From contig NC_072464.1 of assembly GCF_027596085.1 (NCBI RefSeq), positions 16,997,624-17,061,623 of the forward strand: DNA of 64,000 nt, given 5' to 3'. The notes beneath the pieces were generated by a model. That model was not told the origin of the DNA and ran no database searches. It was given only the letters and a program-made list of their open reading frames with translations. This DNA is from Anoplopoma fimbria (taxonomy: Eukaryota; Chordata; Actinopteri; Perciformes; Anoplopomatidae). The position numbers and the translations under genes were made by a program. Below are positions 20,672 to 42,331 of this stretch, in pieces (the stretch's first letter is position 1; every line of letters starts with the position of its first letter).

Positions 20672-21738
20672 GTATTTGTTTAGTGATACTGGCCTTTTAA
20701 TAGAGCGGCAAATTAATAAAAATGGGAAGATACTCAGAAATGTTCATTTTTTGCAGATTATTTCTTCTTATTGTTATTATTATCTTTACCTTCTATAACA
20801 TTTTCCTCACCAAATTAATTTAATTGATACATGGTTCCAGCAGGACCAGTTTAAACAGTTGCTTTGTACAAAAAGGATAACTTTTCCAACTACTTGCCAG
20901 CACCAAACTGTAAATATGACATGTGACATACTGTCCTGCTGCTGCTGACACAACCCTCTCCCCTGGTAACTCTGTTCACTTCATTAGCTCTCTATATGCC
21001 TGGCTTTCAGGCTGGAATCTGAAATATCTGAAAACATAGGAAAGGGTGATAATAATTATTGTATTACATTTTCTCCTTGTTACACACACTATGTGTCTGG
21101 CTGTTCAAGTGGCCATAGCTCACACAGTTTTATTACTGGTTTACTTGACAGTTTCTTTTAGCTCCATGTTTTTCAGACCCACCGTAGGTGGTGGCAGGCA
21201 GAGAGACAGGAGCTTGTGGCTTACCAATTTACTAATTGGTAAGCCTGTCAAACTGTGCTGCAGTGTCATTGACCTCGTCTTTCCTTTCACGCTTTTCTAT
21301 CCAGAGAGAGCCACTATTATGCCAAGGAATTCAATAGAAGCTTCACACAGCATGTTATGAAATTCTTGCTGTGCAAAACAATGTTACTAAATGTGTTCAG
21401 GTGATGAATATGATGACGATGTTCAAATTCCTGGTTTAGGGTGTGTGTTGCATGCTACTCTTACTGTCTTCTGGGTTACCCCATCTGTGTGTGTGTGTGT
21501 GTGTTTAATGTCAGGCCTCTTATGGGTAATTTAACATTTAATCAAAACTAATAAAATTTAAATGTTCTCATTATTTTATTATTATACCTTCCTACCCAGT
21601 GACTACAGGCTGAAAAGAGCAATTTGCTAAAAACCTTTCTTAGAAAAGAAAATTACACTTCTACTTGTTTTATATGAGGTTAATGTTATTTGTGCATCGT
21701 CCCTGTTCAAATAAAGAAACATAAAACATAATACTGGA
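20672..21738. other. Intergenic, no gene seen
   Basis: AT-rich. Contains a small perfect hairpin (21218-21245) and a short TG run near 21487-21504. Confidence 0.5.
21218..21245. repeat. Perfect hairpin, 12-bp stem, 4-base loop
   Basis: GGCTTACCAATT and AATTGGTAAGCC are exact reverse complements separated by TACT. Confidence 0.85.
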
Positions 21739-22156
21739 GATATAGTATGGTATGGTATAATATACTGCAGCATGTATAGTATAGTATAGTATAGTATAGT
21801 ATAGTATTTTATTGTATGGTATGGTAGTAGAGCATAGTATAGTAAATTATAGAATAGTATAGTATGTGCAGTAATATAGTATTGTTTATTATAGTATAGT
21901 ATAGTGTAAGGTAGTATAGTATAGTACATTGCAATATAGTATATCATATTATAATACATTAGTAGTATTATTAGTAATATAGTAGTAGAGGTATAGAGTA
22001 GAGTATATAAGTATAGTAGCATAGTATAGTTTAGTAAATTACAGTATAGTATAGTATAGTATAGGTAAGTATAGTATAGTATAGTATAGGTAAGTATAGT
22101 ATAGTATATTATAGTAAAGTATGTCATAGTTTCTTATAGTATATTTTGGTATACAG
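21739..22156. repeat. (TATAG)n-type degenerate minisatellite
   Basis: About 400 bases built from TATAG/GTATA pentamers, with perfect runs near 21774-21806 and 22041-22095 and many single-base variants between. The minus strand stays open for 166 codons across it because the 15-base period translates as Tyr/Thr/Ile/Leu; that frame is an artefact. Confidence 0.9.
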
Positions 22157-22178
22157 TATATATATATATATATATATA
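22157..22178. repeat. (TA)n microsatellite
   Basis: A perfect TA run of about 22 bases adjoining the TATAG array. Confidence 0.9.
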
Positions 22179-25100
22179 ATTTATTTATACATGCAAAACA
22201 TAACGAAACACTTGCTCTCTGATATTCAATTCATCAACATACTTTGGTGTTTCTGTGCCATTCATTTAAAAAACAAATTATTATTATTATGTTTTTTTAA
22301 TACCAGTGTCATAGACCAAATGTGTTTGATGAGCTGTGAAATCACCCAATGTGCTGACAGTATGTCCGTCATTGAAATGTCCTTACCTGTTAACAAGTCT
22401 GCCTGCCTGTGGATCTGTGTGCTTGTATGTGCAGATTGCTGAAAATGTATTGATTAACAGAAAAAAAGTGCAAGATTAGTGAAGAAATTCTATAGCATGA
22501 ACAGTAATGTCAAACCCTGCTGCAAATGTTATGATGTATGTATGATGAAAAATAATCAAGAAAATCAACCACTGCCACATATTGAAATGTTCAGGTTTTT
22601 TTGCCTCTCTCTGTGTTTCTTTTTTTTCTCTCATCACTCTCTCATTACTCACATAATTCTGTTACCTAGCCCCAAGATGAGACATCAATTCTTCTGCCAC
22701 TGAGAATTGCAAATTAGCTCTGAGTTAGCTCTTGAGGAGATGGGAGGAGACAGGAGTGGGAGGTGGAGGAGAGATAAGCTGATGAGTATGTAGGAATTAG
22801 CCCTTACTCACAGTGGGAGAGAAACAATGCTGGGAAATTTCAGAGACTTTTAGTGACAAATTGGGGTGTTTAATGTCATGAGTGACGATTTGCATCAGAG
22901 CAGCGTGCTGTGTTGGCTTCATTCCAGTGTGGTCCGGGTCTCGCGGAGCAGGCTCCAGGCAGGGAGAAATTAGCATGCCAGCAAGACTCAAACTGGCTTT
23001 GCAAGGTCAGTTGAATGGAAGATAATGAGCAATGAGCTAAACATGGGGGAAATTAGACCAACCTGTCTGCTAAGCGTAAAGCAGAGATTTTATAGAGGCG
23101 TTATAAATTGAAAATCTCATAAACATGTTAAAACACACTGATCCTGTATTAAATCACTCTGTCTATCTATGCATGTTTTGTCAAATACTGCCTCCTTTTG
23201 AAATTTGAGCATTTTTCCCCTCATTCTCTTCCACAAAGGCCAGACAGGGAGAGATTAAATTTCAAGCATAAATAAATATTGTGAAAAGGTCACCTTTCCA
23301 TCTGTTATTTGTGCAACCTCTAAAAGTAATTACATACAGAATGTTGTCGGCAAAGCTGTTTGTGTGCTCTCGTTGTCTAAACAGCATATCTCCCTGAGCT
23401 CATTTCATATACACCTGAGGACTGTACAGAGGTAAACAGGTGAAGTAAACAAGGATAAAGAAATACGAAATCTGATTGCTTGCGTAATGACATATAGGCT
23501 CATTTAAAGGTATTAGTTATAATTGCGAAAAACGGTTTCAGATTTGTTGAATTGTCAGGGCAAATATATAAAGGTCAGGGCTGAGTCACATTTGATATTT
23601 CTGTGACAGTTTCTATGACACTTATGTCTATATTACATTACAAAAATACCTTTATATGTAAGCAATATTCATCATGCTTTATAAGGAGTGTTTTTGAGTG
23701 CTCATGACTATAATTATACATTGCTATGGCAGATAATACATTTTAAGTTAATATATACATTGGCATCATAGAAGGTGTTGTTGCTATGCTTTTTTGAGTC
23801 ATATTATTAATTTAGAGACATTTTTCCTTTTCATCATGTCTTACTACAAATATCCCTTTCATAGAATAAATGTCATTATACAAACATGCAAAGCTTTTAA
23901 CACCAGAAGTATAAGGTATGTAAAAACATGTGTTATCACAGTGCTGTGGAATTAAACTTCATGAAAGAATAGGCGTTAATGCATGCATTATGAATGACAT
24001 AATAGGCCGCGTCTTCCCTGCAGCACAGGATCGCGTGCTTGCCTCCTTTTAGGAGAGGCAACAGAAAGAGGTCAAATGTGACATCAGGGGAAGGCAAGTG
24101 ATGGCTCTGAAGCACCACACTGCACTTTGAAGAGCGAGAGAGAGAGCGAGAGAGAAATTTCTCTGGGGAATGATTTTAAAGGCCAGGTGGTTATCCGTGT
24201 TGTAACTTTAGAGCCAGGCTATCTTGGCTGCTCTCACCAGGAAAGTTTTCTTCTACAATAAAATTTGGTTCCGTTTAAAAAAAATGGTATGACATTTACA
24301 TATAAGAAATCTATTTTTGCCATTTGTGAATTCTTTTCAGATATTCCAGATATTCTGTTGATATTTTTTTCTGAAATGAATTGATATATTCCAGTGTAGC
24401 CTGTTAAAGGCTACTTCTCATAGACCAAACAGAAAGAAATCATCACAGTCATCACTTATCACAATCACTTTCTTGTGGTCATAGCCAAATGGTAGTACGC
24501 AATGCTTTCACAGCTCTACTGTTTAAGTTTGACAAACTGGCTTCCAAAGCTCAACATTTGACCAGGAAACTATTTTCTCATTTATAGCTGCAAGGTCCAA
24601 GCAGTTGAGTTGACTAATCATGTGACCATGCAAATCATTTACCCCATAATAAGACAATTTGACAGCCCAAATGAATCCTACAGTATGATCGGGTTCCTAT
24701 TACATTCATATTCATCTGTAAATTAAATAGCTGTTCAGATGAATAAAGCCATTGAGGTGCTGAGTCTGTGAATAGAGTTAAGTGGCAGAATGTTATGCCG
24801 CTCTCTCAAATAATTATTTTCATCTCCCTGCTCTCAGCAGTCCGGGTTTTTGTTTCCTCTTCCCTAACAGGTTTCTACTCACACTCAGAGGAAACGTGCT
24901 TCTGTTTGCCCATTATCTGTATTATACAGTTGGCAAAGCAAAAATTTGAGAAGGCATGGTATCGCATGAAAAAATACACAGAAGTTAACAGTTGCAGATT
25001 CACTGTAGAAAGCATGAAATGAAGTGACAACAAGCTTGATGGAGTTGGAAATATTTCAACATCAGCAGTTATCCTGAATTTATATGATTCCAAAGCTGTA

Positions 25101-27973
25101 CTGTTAGAGGTGAATAAAGCAAACAAATGAAAAAAATATATTTAAAAAATTGCTTCATTTCGTATCTAAACAATTGCTCATCGGACCTCAGAGCAAAATA
25201 AATTATCAATGTCACACTCCCTCTCTGACCTGCCAATATATACACCTGGGGAGCCATGTGATAAATATTTGCTATCTATTACACATGTCACCCTGAAAAA
25301 TGAAATCCCTTTTAATCAGAGCTGATGACTTTTATTGGACTCCAATGGTGATCCAGAAATAACAGCAAAACTGACAGATCTGTCTCTACTTTTTAGAGCC
25401 TGCAGTTTTGAGATTTAACAAAAGAAAAAGTTCACACACTTTTAATAGAAATACTTAATAAAAAATGGCAATAACAATACTCTTAATATCACTTTAAGCC
25501 TTGAGTATTATTGACCAACATCTAGCTGGTGAAAATGCAGGACAAGTGAGTGCCATAGGAGATAAGGGTTGTTGTACAGTAGTGATGGGTGGTGTTTCAG
25601 TATTGCACCACTCACCTTTAGTGTGCCATGCAGAGCTCCAAAAAGTGGGAATGGATCACATTGCTGCCTGGATTTCACAGGTTTCTTCACAGGTGCTACA
25701 ATTTTAAACCACACAAAATGGTCAGATTGGACGGTCTGTGTACAAAACGACACAAAAAGAAGGTTTGGAATTGGATCTCTTTAGGAAGATTACTGAAATG
25801 TCCTAAGAAACACCACGGACTTGCTTGCTATTTGCGACTACTTGTGGATCCAGCTGGTCAGCTTTTATTTCAGTGAATGAACGCAATTCTGGAGTCTGGT
25901 ATCCGGCACTCAAATATCCATGATATTTATTTGTACCGTATGTAGACATATTGTTCACAATCTTTGAGTTCCAGCTTGAACACAAAGGCCTGTATGGCAT
26001 CTTCTGTTTTCTACTGGTGATCTTTCTCCTTGCTTGTCTGCTAAGGCTAGTTTCTCTTTCTGCTAGTACTTTATGTGTTATGTTGACATGAATCCTTTGA
26101 GTTTTATCTAGAGTTCTAGTAAATCTGTGATCATCTGTCTTCAAAGTTTGGTGAAATTGAAAAGAAAATGCATTTGAAAAAAAAATGCATTTATGTGATT
26201 GTCAAAACACTAGGTTTGTGAGATGGTACACAGTGCTAGGTGTTTAACTGATAGAATGAAACCATGCATTTTGTGTTTAAGCAGTGACTGACCCATTGCT
26301 TTACCCTTGGGTGAACCTGCACACATTGGAGCAATAAATTAGAGTCCTAAAGAGATGATCACTTGGATGATGTTTTTAGTGATGGCTCTGCAGAACTGGA
26401 ATAATATTTTTCCACAGTTAAACTCAAATAAACCTACCATCTTGAAAGCTCCAATAAGGGTGTCTTGTTTGCAGTTACACATTTTAGTCATTTGCATGTA
26501 GCAAATGTGCTTTGAATGAATTAGGAGCTCTTCTTATAACCAACTTATAAACTGGTATAGTTTATAAAACACAAATAAATCTCAATACTAATATTACTAT
26601 TGTGGACTACATGCAGGCCGAGGTGGTTGGAAACAATTTAAGACACTGTATGTGTACACTTTGAGGCAACTTTTTAAGGGTGCATGAAATACCCACTGTG
26701 GGGTTGTGGAGTGGTGTTTTGACACTCCAGGATTGCAGTTTAAAAGCCTGAGCCATCTGTGCCAGGTTCTAATGTGAAGCAGCTTGTCGTAAACTCTTTG
26801 TTGGCCTCACAGTCCAGGAACCATGAGGCTAATAACATCACTGTTGTTAAAATTTACTGTGTTTCTCCTTCGCAGAGTCGGATCCCTCATTGATCAGAGT
26901 AAATCAACTCTCACCAAATCGTAAAACATCATCTCAGAGTGATACCACTAATGATCTGGCCCAATAGACGACACCCGCTGTCTGGAGGGTTGCTGCTGTA
27001 TCAAAGCCATGCTGTCTGTCTCCTCTCCCCCCATGGCCTCATCACACTTCATCTAATAATGGGAATTTACTGCAGGTCTTTTTTTCTTTCCTTGCTCACT
27101 TGGCAAGATAAACAGGCGATTGATGAATCTGGCGTAATGCACAGGCTTACGGGCACAGACAGCACACAGCCCACAGTAAATATGTGCAGACAGGATCGGA
27201 TTTCGGCATTAGCTGTGAGGAGATGCATTTATTTGCCTCTCTCCCAGACTCATAACAGCACTGAGTCTCAATTACCACGTCTGAGAGGTGCAGATAATAC
27301 ATGCAAACGGCACCACTCCCAGCCATTACCAGCACACATATACAGTTTGCTTTTCACACTGTCTGTCTGAACTGCACTTCATTTAACGATGTTTGTAACA
27401 TCTACAGTAGAGGGATTTTCCTGGAATGATGAGTGTGTGTGTGTGTGTGTGGTTGCTACATGTGTGTTTACATGTGCCAAGATACCCAGCCAAAACATGG
27501 AGAAATAAAAGGATAAAATAGTCTTGCCTTATGTTAGTAAATGTCTCTGATCACTATCACATAATTTAAAATTGGTCTATGGAGAGTCCATGTGTAACGA
27601 AGTAGCATGCTTCAGCTACACTTTCTCATGTCAAGTTAGTTTTCTTTTTATTTATGAGTGCTAATAAGTTACAGAAATTTGTTAAACAGTGAGAATCCCA
27701 AGATTCTCACTGTTTCCCAAGTTTATACTACATACAAACTCTACCTCGGTTTCATAGACTGTGTTTGCGATAGGAAAGTGACGATTGTACTGTAAATTAG
27801 ATTGCAACAGAGAGGCCAGGCATAGCTAAGAAGCTTAAAAATGTCATTATTTGGCCTATGCATTGAACATAAGGTTGGGCTGTCTAAAAAATATAAAAAA
27901 GCACTGACAGGAAGGTTTTCAAATGTCACATACTATCATTTTAATTGCCAGCATACAGACCTTAGACAAAAGC
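22179..27973. other. Intergenic, no gene seen
   Basis: About 5.8 kb of mostly unique AT-rich DNA. A GAGAGAGCGAGA run lies near 24131-24153, a short TG run near 27430-27450 and a hairpin at 27684-27715. No exon or known transposon was recognised. The 26.9-27.35 kb part is less AT-rich and could be conserved non-coding DNA, which sequence alone cannot show. Confidence 0.45.
27684..27715. repeat. Perfect hairpin, 14-bp stem, 4-base loop
   Basis: AAACAGTGAGAATC and GATTCTCACTGTTT are exact reverse complements separated by CCAA. Confidence 0.9.
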
Positions 27974-28235
27974 ATCTTGACTTGCCGTTAGTGAATTGTA
28001 GACTTGTGTTTTGACTATAGTTTTACCTGATACCTGTGTGAATTGAGACTCAACTTGAGTGTGCCCTATGACCGACCTGAGATGGCCTAAAGACTTGACA
28101 TAAGACTTTCTCTGTCAAAACTGAAAGTTGACTTATCTGATGATTCAAGACTTGACCTGAAGACTTACTCTCATAGACTTGAGACTTTGAGACTTGACCT
28201 GGACTTGCCTCAAATAATTTTAGACTTGACATGCC
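27974..28235. repeat. GACTTG-rich minisatellite
   Basis: Degenerate units of GACTTG, GAGACTTGA and GACTTGACCTG recur across the region, most densely at 28090-28235. This GACTTG-type repeat is familiar from fish genomes. Units are diverged and unevenly spaced, so the array is old. Confidence 0.65.
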
Positions 28236-35784
<7,549 letters not shown>

Positions 35785-36386
35785 TGTCACAGTTCTTCCT
35801 CCATACTGTCAGTAGCTCCATACTCCCTGTCACTCTGTCTCACTCACCTAATTGGCTCACTCTGTTCACCTGCCTGTCACTCTCTCTCAGTTCACTCCGG
35901 CCACTCCCAGTTCCACTTCCAGCTCTCAGCCCCGCCCCCTCTCTCTCTCACCACACTCTCCCTCACTCACCTAATCAGCCTCATGCAGTGCACCTGTCTG
36001 CCACACCCACCTCATCAGCACCATCCCTCTCACCTGCTCACTCTGCTGCACCTACACCCTGCAGTATTTAAACCCCAATCAGTCACACATTCGCTGCCAG
36101 ACCTTCCAGCAATTTCCCGTGGACTGATTTCCCGTTGTTGACCCTGCCTGTCTGGACTTCCCTGCCTTGCCTGTGCCCCGGTCAACGACTCAGCCTTCTG
36201 TCCCCGACCACGAGTTTAGCCTCCGCTTCCTCTGGTTTCCGTCTGCCTGATCCCCTGCCTGTTTCCCAGTGTGAGTCTGACCCTGCCTGCCTGTCTGTCT
36301 GCTGTGTGCTCAGCTTCGAATAAAGCTCCAGAACTGTATCTGTCTCCTGGTCGTACTGCTTTTGGGTCCACACCACATCCGTGACA
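35785..36386 (+). mobile_element. Solo LTR, Ty3/Gypsy type
   Basis: A 602-bp element with TGTCAC at its start and GTGACA at its end, forming perfect 6-bp terminal inverted repeats. It is flanked by identical 5-bp target duplications TTTAT (35780-35784 and 36387-36391). A TATTTAAA box lies at 36065-36072 and an AATAAA signal at 36319-36324, giving the usual promoter-then-polyadenylation order. The final TTTTGGGTCC...CCGTGACA matches fish Gypsy LTR ends as I know them. No internal gag-pol is present on either side, so it is a recombination remnant. The pyrimidine-rich U3 gives open frames of over 100 codons that are not genes. Confidence 0.88.
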
Positions 36387-36391
36387 TTTAT

Positions 36392-39300
36392 AGTCTCCTG
36401 TATTTACATTTTTGCAGCAATTTACATTTTTCCCTGCTGATCAAATGCAAGAGTCCTCTCACTGTATATACATTTATCTTTTTATTATTTGTCTGTTATG
36501 AATTTACTTCTTTTCAGTTTTGGATGCTTTGCTTTGAGGAAACTTTCAAACTCAGAGGTAATTCAGAAATTCTGCTACTGATCAAAATTAAGCAGCCTCC
36601 TGGTGAGTGTATTTCGGTGGCTTAAAAGCTTATATTGTGTCTGATGTTTATCTTCCTTCTCAGTGAAGTAACTTACAAGTACTTTTTTTTTTTTTTTTTC
36701 CTCACATGACGCATTACCCTAATGAGAAAACTCTTCAAGTCCGACTGCTTCTCTCAATCCTCCATCCATCTAAGCATATCCTCATCCAACCTACATATTT
36801 TTATGATTCCATTTCATGAATTGTAAGATTAATGCTAAAGATGTTAATGTCTTAAGGCCTTACACACTGAGGGCATTACAACTAATTGTCAGAAAAACTA
36901 GTCATATGTGGCAGGAATGCAAATTTGTGACAGTTGCAACACTTTTTCATTTAAATGTGTGAATAGATTAGCTAAGGAAGAGAGATTTTTTTTCTGACCC
37001 AGAGCAGCGTCAGTCTGTCTGAGGTAAATCGTTGTGTAGCCAAAGGTACTGTAAGTTGAGGATCCTATAAGTGAGATGCTGAGTAAATTTGAGTTCCCTC
37101 TGGTAAACAGTTGCGCATAGCTGGAGTGTAGGTTTTTTTTGTGAAAGGTAAACACAAAAGGAGAGGATTTGGTATGCGCTGCTTTTTTTTAAGGTTGAAA
37201 GGAGTAATAAAGTCTTGGTTTGGTTTACGGAGCATCCATGTTATTTTACAATATATTGGACGTATTGAATATGTCTGTTTTGCACAATGTGATTGGTTGA
37301 TTCCTTTACTGACTGTGCAAATGTTCAGAAAACTCAACCTCACATCCACAAAGATTTACTTTTAATATTTCCTTAAAAGCAACAGTAAAGCATTTCTTTT
37401 TTTTAAATAAATTGCAGGAAGAAAATCCCTGGTGTGTTAAAGCCTTTATAGATGGATAAAAGGCCCTTTGCATTCTTGTTTCTAATATATGTAAGTTACA
37501 GTTATGTTATGACATTAAACAACATAAGTGTTTCAGATGCATGCTATGTATGTAACTGTCATTTCACTTTACAAATGATACTGTGCCCACTGTGTGAGGA
37601 CAATGTATTTTCTATAGCTAGGCAGGCAGCAGCACAGACACATTGATGTTACATTATTTATCAGTTGGTAGCACTTAACTGTTTCTGGGGCCTTTTACTT
37701 CACACACATGCATGTTGGCACTATATGCACGTATGCCTGTCTGCACTTTGACACACACTCGGGTGCACACACACACACAAACCTGCACCTGTCCATGACT
37801 GACAGAGGATTTTTGCCTCGTCATTGTTTATCTCCCCGCCGCCATTGATTTAACTGAATTGGACGTGTCCCTCTAATCCCTTGGGTTATTGGAATTTTGT
37901 TTAAAAAAAAAAAAAAAAAGGCTTATGGGAATGGACAAGCATCTTAAAAAGGGACACGAAATTATCCCAGAATCCATCAAATCACTGTGTAACAGTGCTG
38001 ACGTAGAGGTATTGATGCCATCCCCTTGTCCAGATGATTTTATCTCACTCGCAAAGACATAACGATAAAGAATCACAAATAAATATTTATCATACTTTAC
38101 ACCAGCATTACCGAGTCACTTATTAAGTTCTGCCAAATAAATGAAATCACCGTTAGTGTTTTATTTCTAAATCAGGAGGTCACAGGACTTCTCCCGATAG
38201 GTAATCCTATTATTGAGCATGCAAGTTATTTTAGATTATTGCACTAAAGGTCTCTTTTCTTATTTCAATTTGAGTTAAATGGATTCATGCAAGAAACAAT
38301 GTTTAAATGTATTGGTACAAACTCCTTTAAATTCATTGTGAAAAGTCATTTTGGAAAAATTAGTTTGGTTCAGTATATACTCCAAATTTGATCAAATAAA
38401 CAAAATTTCACCTTGTTTAGTCAAATACCAGTTATAAGCGATGCCAAAAAAAATGAGTTTGAGAAACCCACTGAAACAATTATACCGTTCACTATACAAA
38501 TTGGCTGCACACTATCTGGTACACATTTCTGGCAATTCTATAATATATTCTATGCAGCAGATAATGTAGAGGTGTCATAGTTCTATGCATCATTTCACCA
38601 CTCTTCTTTGCATAATGTCCCTTTAGGCCTGAGCATAATATGCTATCCTATTAAGAGCAGTCATTTCTATTCATTTCAGTAGGAATACTGTCATCATCCA
38701 CACTGTTAATGCAATAATGTTTATGTTCCGCACACACATGGGATTGAACCATTTTGGTTGGATTACAGAGGTTTTTTTTACTTGATTGTTTTGGGGAAAT
38801 AATTTCTTTCTTTTTATTAAACATCCCCAAACCCTTTGACTGTTTATATCTCAGAAAGAAGCTCCCGAGGGAGTTGAAAGTCGGTTTAGTTAAGGTGCAG
38901 ACCTGCTGGAAGCACAATGTGCAAGCTGCTAAGGAGCCATGGGGCTAACCCAGGTTTTCTCATGTTGACCGATGGATTTCTGTTCTGATCTTTCGACAAA
39001 TGCTTTGAGCTGCTTTGTTTGTCGTTGAAAACTACAAATAAACCGCACACCAGTTGAAAATGACTGTGTGTTCAACCTCCACCACTTGGCCAACCCTTCA
39101 CCAACATTCCCTAGAAATAATAATAATAAATTCAGCATGATTACCACATATAGTTAGTCAACTATTTAGCATTATTTTTCTTAACACTTGCGACTTATGA
39201 ATAAAAGATTAGAGGCCTATACATAGTCACAACTGGTAAATAAACTTGTCAGTCAGTGTAAAAGAGCAATGGGCCACCTTGCAATTTGACTCTTAATAGA

Positions 39301-42211
39301 TGTGATGTTTTTATTTTGTGCATGGACTTTAAACAAGTTTAAAATGAAGGCTAATTCTAACCATAGTTTGGGTATTTTCAATGACTTGCAAATGCATTCG
39401 TCAGTTCAGTTACTTCCAGCTCCGTCAGTATTCTGTATTGGTTTTAGTACAAATTCAGTTTACCTACAGTTTAAAATGAAATAGTGGTTTTAGAGCAGGA
39501 AAAATAAAGACAACCACTGCTGTATCCAGTTACACAGAGGTCATGAGAACCAGGCTCTAAAAAGACGTGTCTGACAGAGTGGTGCTCTCTCACCCCATTT
39601 AGCCCCTGTGATGGATGGATCATTTTATACTCCATTAATCCATCCATTTGTCAATTACTAATGGAAATTTGGGGGTTTAGGGTGGGGTGGTGGCAGGTTT
39701 CAGGAACTGTCAAGTTGCTGAATGCCACCTTAGATCACTGCTGACTGTAATTACAGAGCAGTCTGAAAGTAACAGAAATAATAAAAAAAAATTAAAAAAG
39801 TAGCTACGGGTGATAATGACCTGCTTCATTATTAATATCAACAACATTATTTCCAGCGGGATTTATTTTGCATTTGTACCGTGAACATGATTCGCTGAGT
39901 ATCATTCATTGTTTGGTTGTATAATCATTCTCTGCAAGACAAGTGGCTTACTGATGGCACTCTGCTGAGAAAATTATACTCTGTTCCTACTAGAGAACAT
40001 TGTATTTATAGACAATGGATAGCAGTGATGGATTTGTTCCCGGACACCTTTTAGAACTCCTTTAATGAAAGGAAATGTGCAGGAATTATGTGAGATTATG
40101 CCACTAAGTGTACACTGGTGTACTCAAGGGTCTGTTTTGTTGTTTCGTCCCTCTTACCTAGAGTCTAGAGAGCAGAAGAGCCCATAAGAAGAGTCTGTAT
40201 TTTTGGCATTATTCTGAATACCATTCAATAATATAAATGTACACATTATGAAAGGTGTCTATCACTCTGTATTACTGTAAGGATGTAAATAAACTTTTAA
40301 TAAAACAGGTAATTGTAAATAGTCTTACAAATTGTATCTTTATCATAGCCAGGAGACAGAGAAGCGAAACAAAGCCTCTTGAATAGCTGAAGGGACATTA
40401 TGGAGGTTGAAAAAAATGAGAAGCTATCTGCTGTCAGTCCCTGGAAATTACCCCTGCCTGTGAAGGCATCCCGTTTCCTTCCCTCATCTCTGAACGATGG
40501 GCGGATGTCTCTTTAACAGCTGGGGTTACCGGCACACCGGCTCGCAGGCCTGATGAGCTGCTCTCTCTATTTGCTCTGCTCATTCTCCTGAGCACCGCGG
40601 CCATCCAGATTAGAGCCTATGGCCCATTAGGCAGCCAGAGAGGTGGGCCACCTCAGAGCTGTAGCACGATAGTGTACTGTATGAGAGTGTGCATGTCTGT
40701 GTGCAGCAAGATAGACACTGCAAGTCATTCTGGATGCAAAAAAAAAAAAGAATGGAAAATTGGCCTGTCTAGGAGAGTGTGTGCTCTTGTATCTCTATTC
40801 TTTATGGGGAGCAAATGCCCTAACAGGGACTGAAACCTGAGGAAAACATACTTCTCTTTACAGTTTAAAATTCACATTGAGTTTTTATGGCACGTGTGAC
40901 AGGTATTACGATTTAATCAAGATCAGGCTCGTGGTTAGTTATAACTGTGAACACACTCGTTTAAGAAGAATGCAGGATAATATTGTCAAAGTCTGGACAC
41001 AGGAATTGAGCAAGTCACTTTTCAGCTGGTGTTGCAGACTGTGACATTACACAGATTGTCTATGGATGAAATTGGAGTTTCCGTAAGTAGGGCCCTTTTC
41101 TTTTCATCCCATTTCATACTGACGATCCCATTCTTCCTTTTAACAGTCTGCTATTCGAAACAAACTCACTCTATTTCAAAGGTAAGTGAAAGTTTAACTT
41201 TTTTTTATGTGTTATAAATATAGTCATGTCTTCAAATAAAAATGTCCTCAAAGGTTATTAAAATGAAAGTATACAATTTGATGTATAACATAAATGAAAC
41301 AAGTATAAAAACCACATTTATGTCATTTTCTGTGTACAATTATACTTCACAAAATATAAAATAAAACTGGGAATGTGTTACTGGAAACAAATCTTCATGT
41401 TTAGTCTTTCTGAGATGCTGACAGGATTTAGAGACTTTCCTGAGGCTATAGACAAAATGAGCCATGAAATCTTCCAGCTTCATGCTACATTGAAGTCAGT
41501 CTGTTTGTCTTTTTTTTTTTCTTTAGAAATTTCAGACAAATTAACATTGCACATTTATACAAGCCAAGTCAGAAACAACACCCTCTCTCACAGGCATTTT
41601 TTATATAATTTGTCGATTGAATGGGTGTTGTCAGTGGTTACCAACTTCAAATGGGCCAAACGGCACCTACCATTGGTGGTTGTGAAAGTGAAAGATATCC
41701 TTTGTGAATTTAAACAAAACAACTTTTGGTAAGGTTAAGTGAAAGATTGTGGATGGGTAAAATAAATATGTAATTAATGTAACAAAAGTAGGGTAAAATA
41801 AGGCATCATTGAAATTTGGTTTCATAGGGGACATGAACATCGGTCTACCAGCTGAAAGTCCTGTTTTTATGATTGTTTGACTAATCCATGGACCCTGACC
41901 ACCACCCAATGCAGGCTTTGTTGCTCTTTATACCATGTCACCTGACTTCTGGATTTGCTCCAGTCATAATTCCTACAATTAATAGAGGATGCCGTTGTCC
42001 TCTCGTATTTTTAATGGCGATCAACCATATGAAAAGATGTTAATAGCCTTCTGAACATACTAGTAGATGTAGCAGGCCCTTTTTATTCCATATCTATGAT
42101 GCTGACAACCTCAGATAACGGCCATTCAAGCGTCAGAAAACGTGCAAAGGGTGCTCGTCCTAATCAATATTTGTGTAAATTATATATGAAATGACAATTT
42201 GAAAGTCCAAA
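36392..42211. other. Intergenic, no gene seen
   Basis: Homopolymers include T17 at 36683-36699 and A17 at 37903-37919. The block 40440-40680 is GC-richer and free of obvious repeat, a possible conserved element. No coding segment recognised. Confidence 0.45.
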
Positions 42212-42330
42212 GCAGGCAGCTGTTTTCATAAAATGTATAAAATAACTCTAAAAACCGATTTCAGCACCAAATAGCAGACTGACACTGTTTGAGATTAGCT
42301 GGAGAACAGAGAGCTGATATTCACTATTTT
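42212..42330 (+). repeat. Degenerate interspersed repeat, copy A
   Basis: It shares GCAGGCAGCTGTTTTCA and then CAGCACCAAA(T/C)AGCAGAC...GACAC and AGCTGG(A/T)GAACA with 54926-55075, in the same order and orientation. I recognise the AGCACCAAACAGCAGACAGA words as a common percomorph repeat but cannot name its class. Confidence 0.6.
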
Positions 42331-42331
42331 T

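Noticed and set aside
21627..22127. A 166-codon open frame on the minus strand
   Set aside because: It is a translation of the TATAG pentanucleotide array; the composition is Tyr/Thr/Ile/Leu only and it has no domain.
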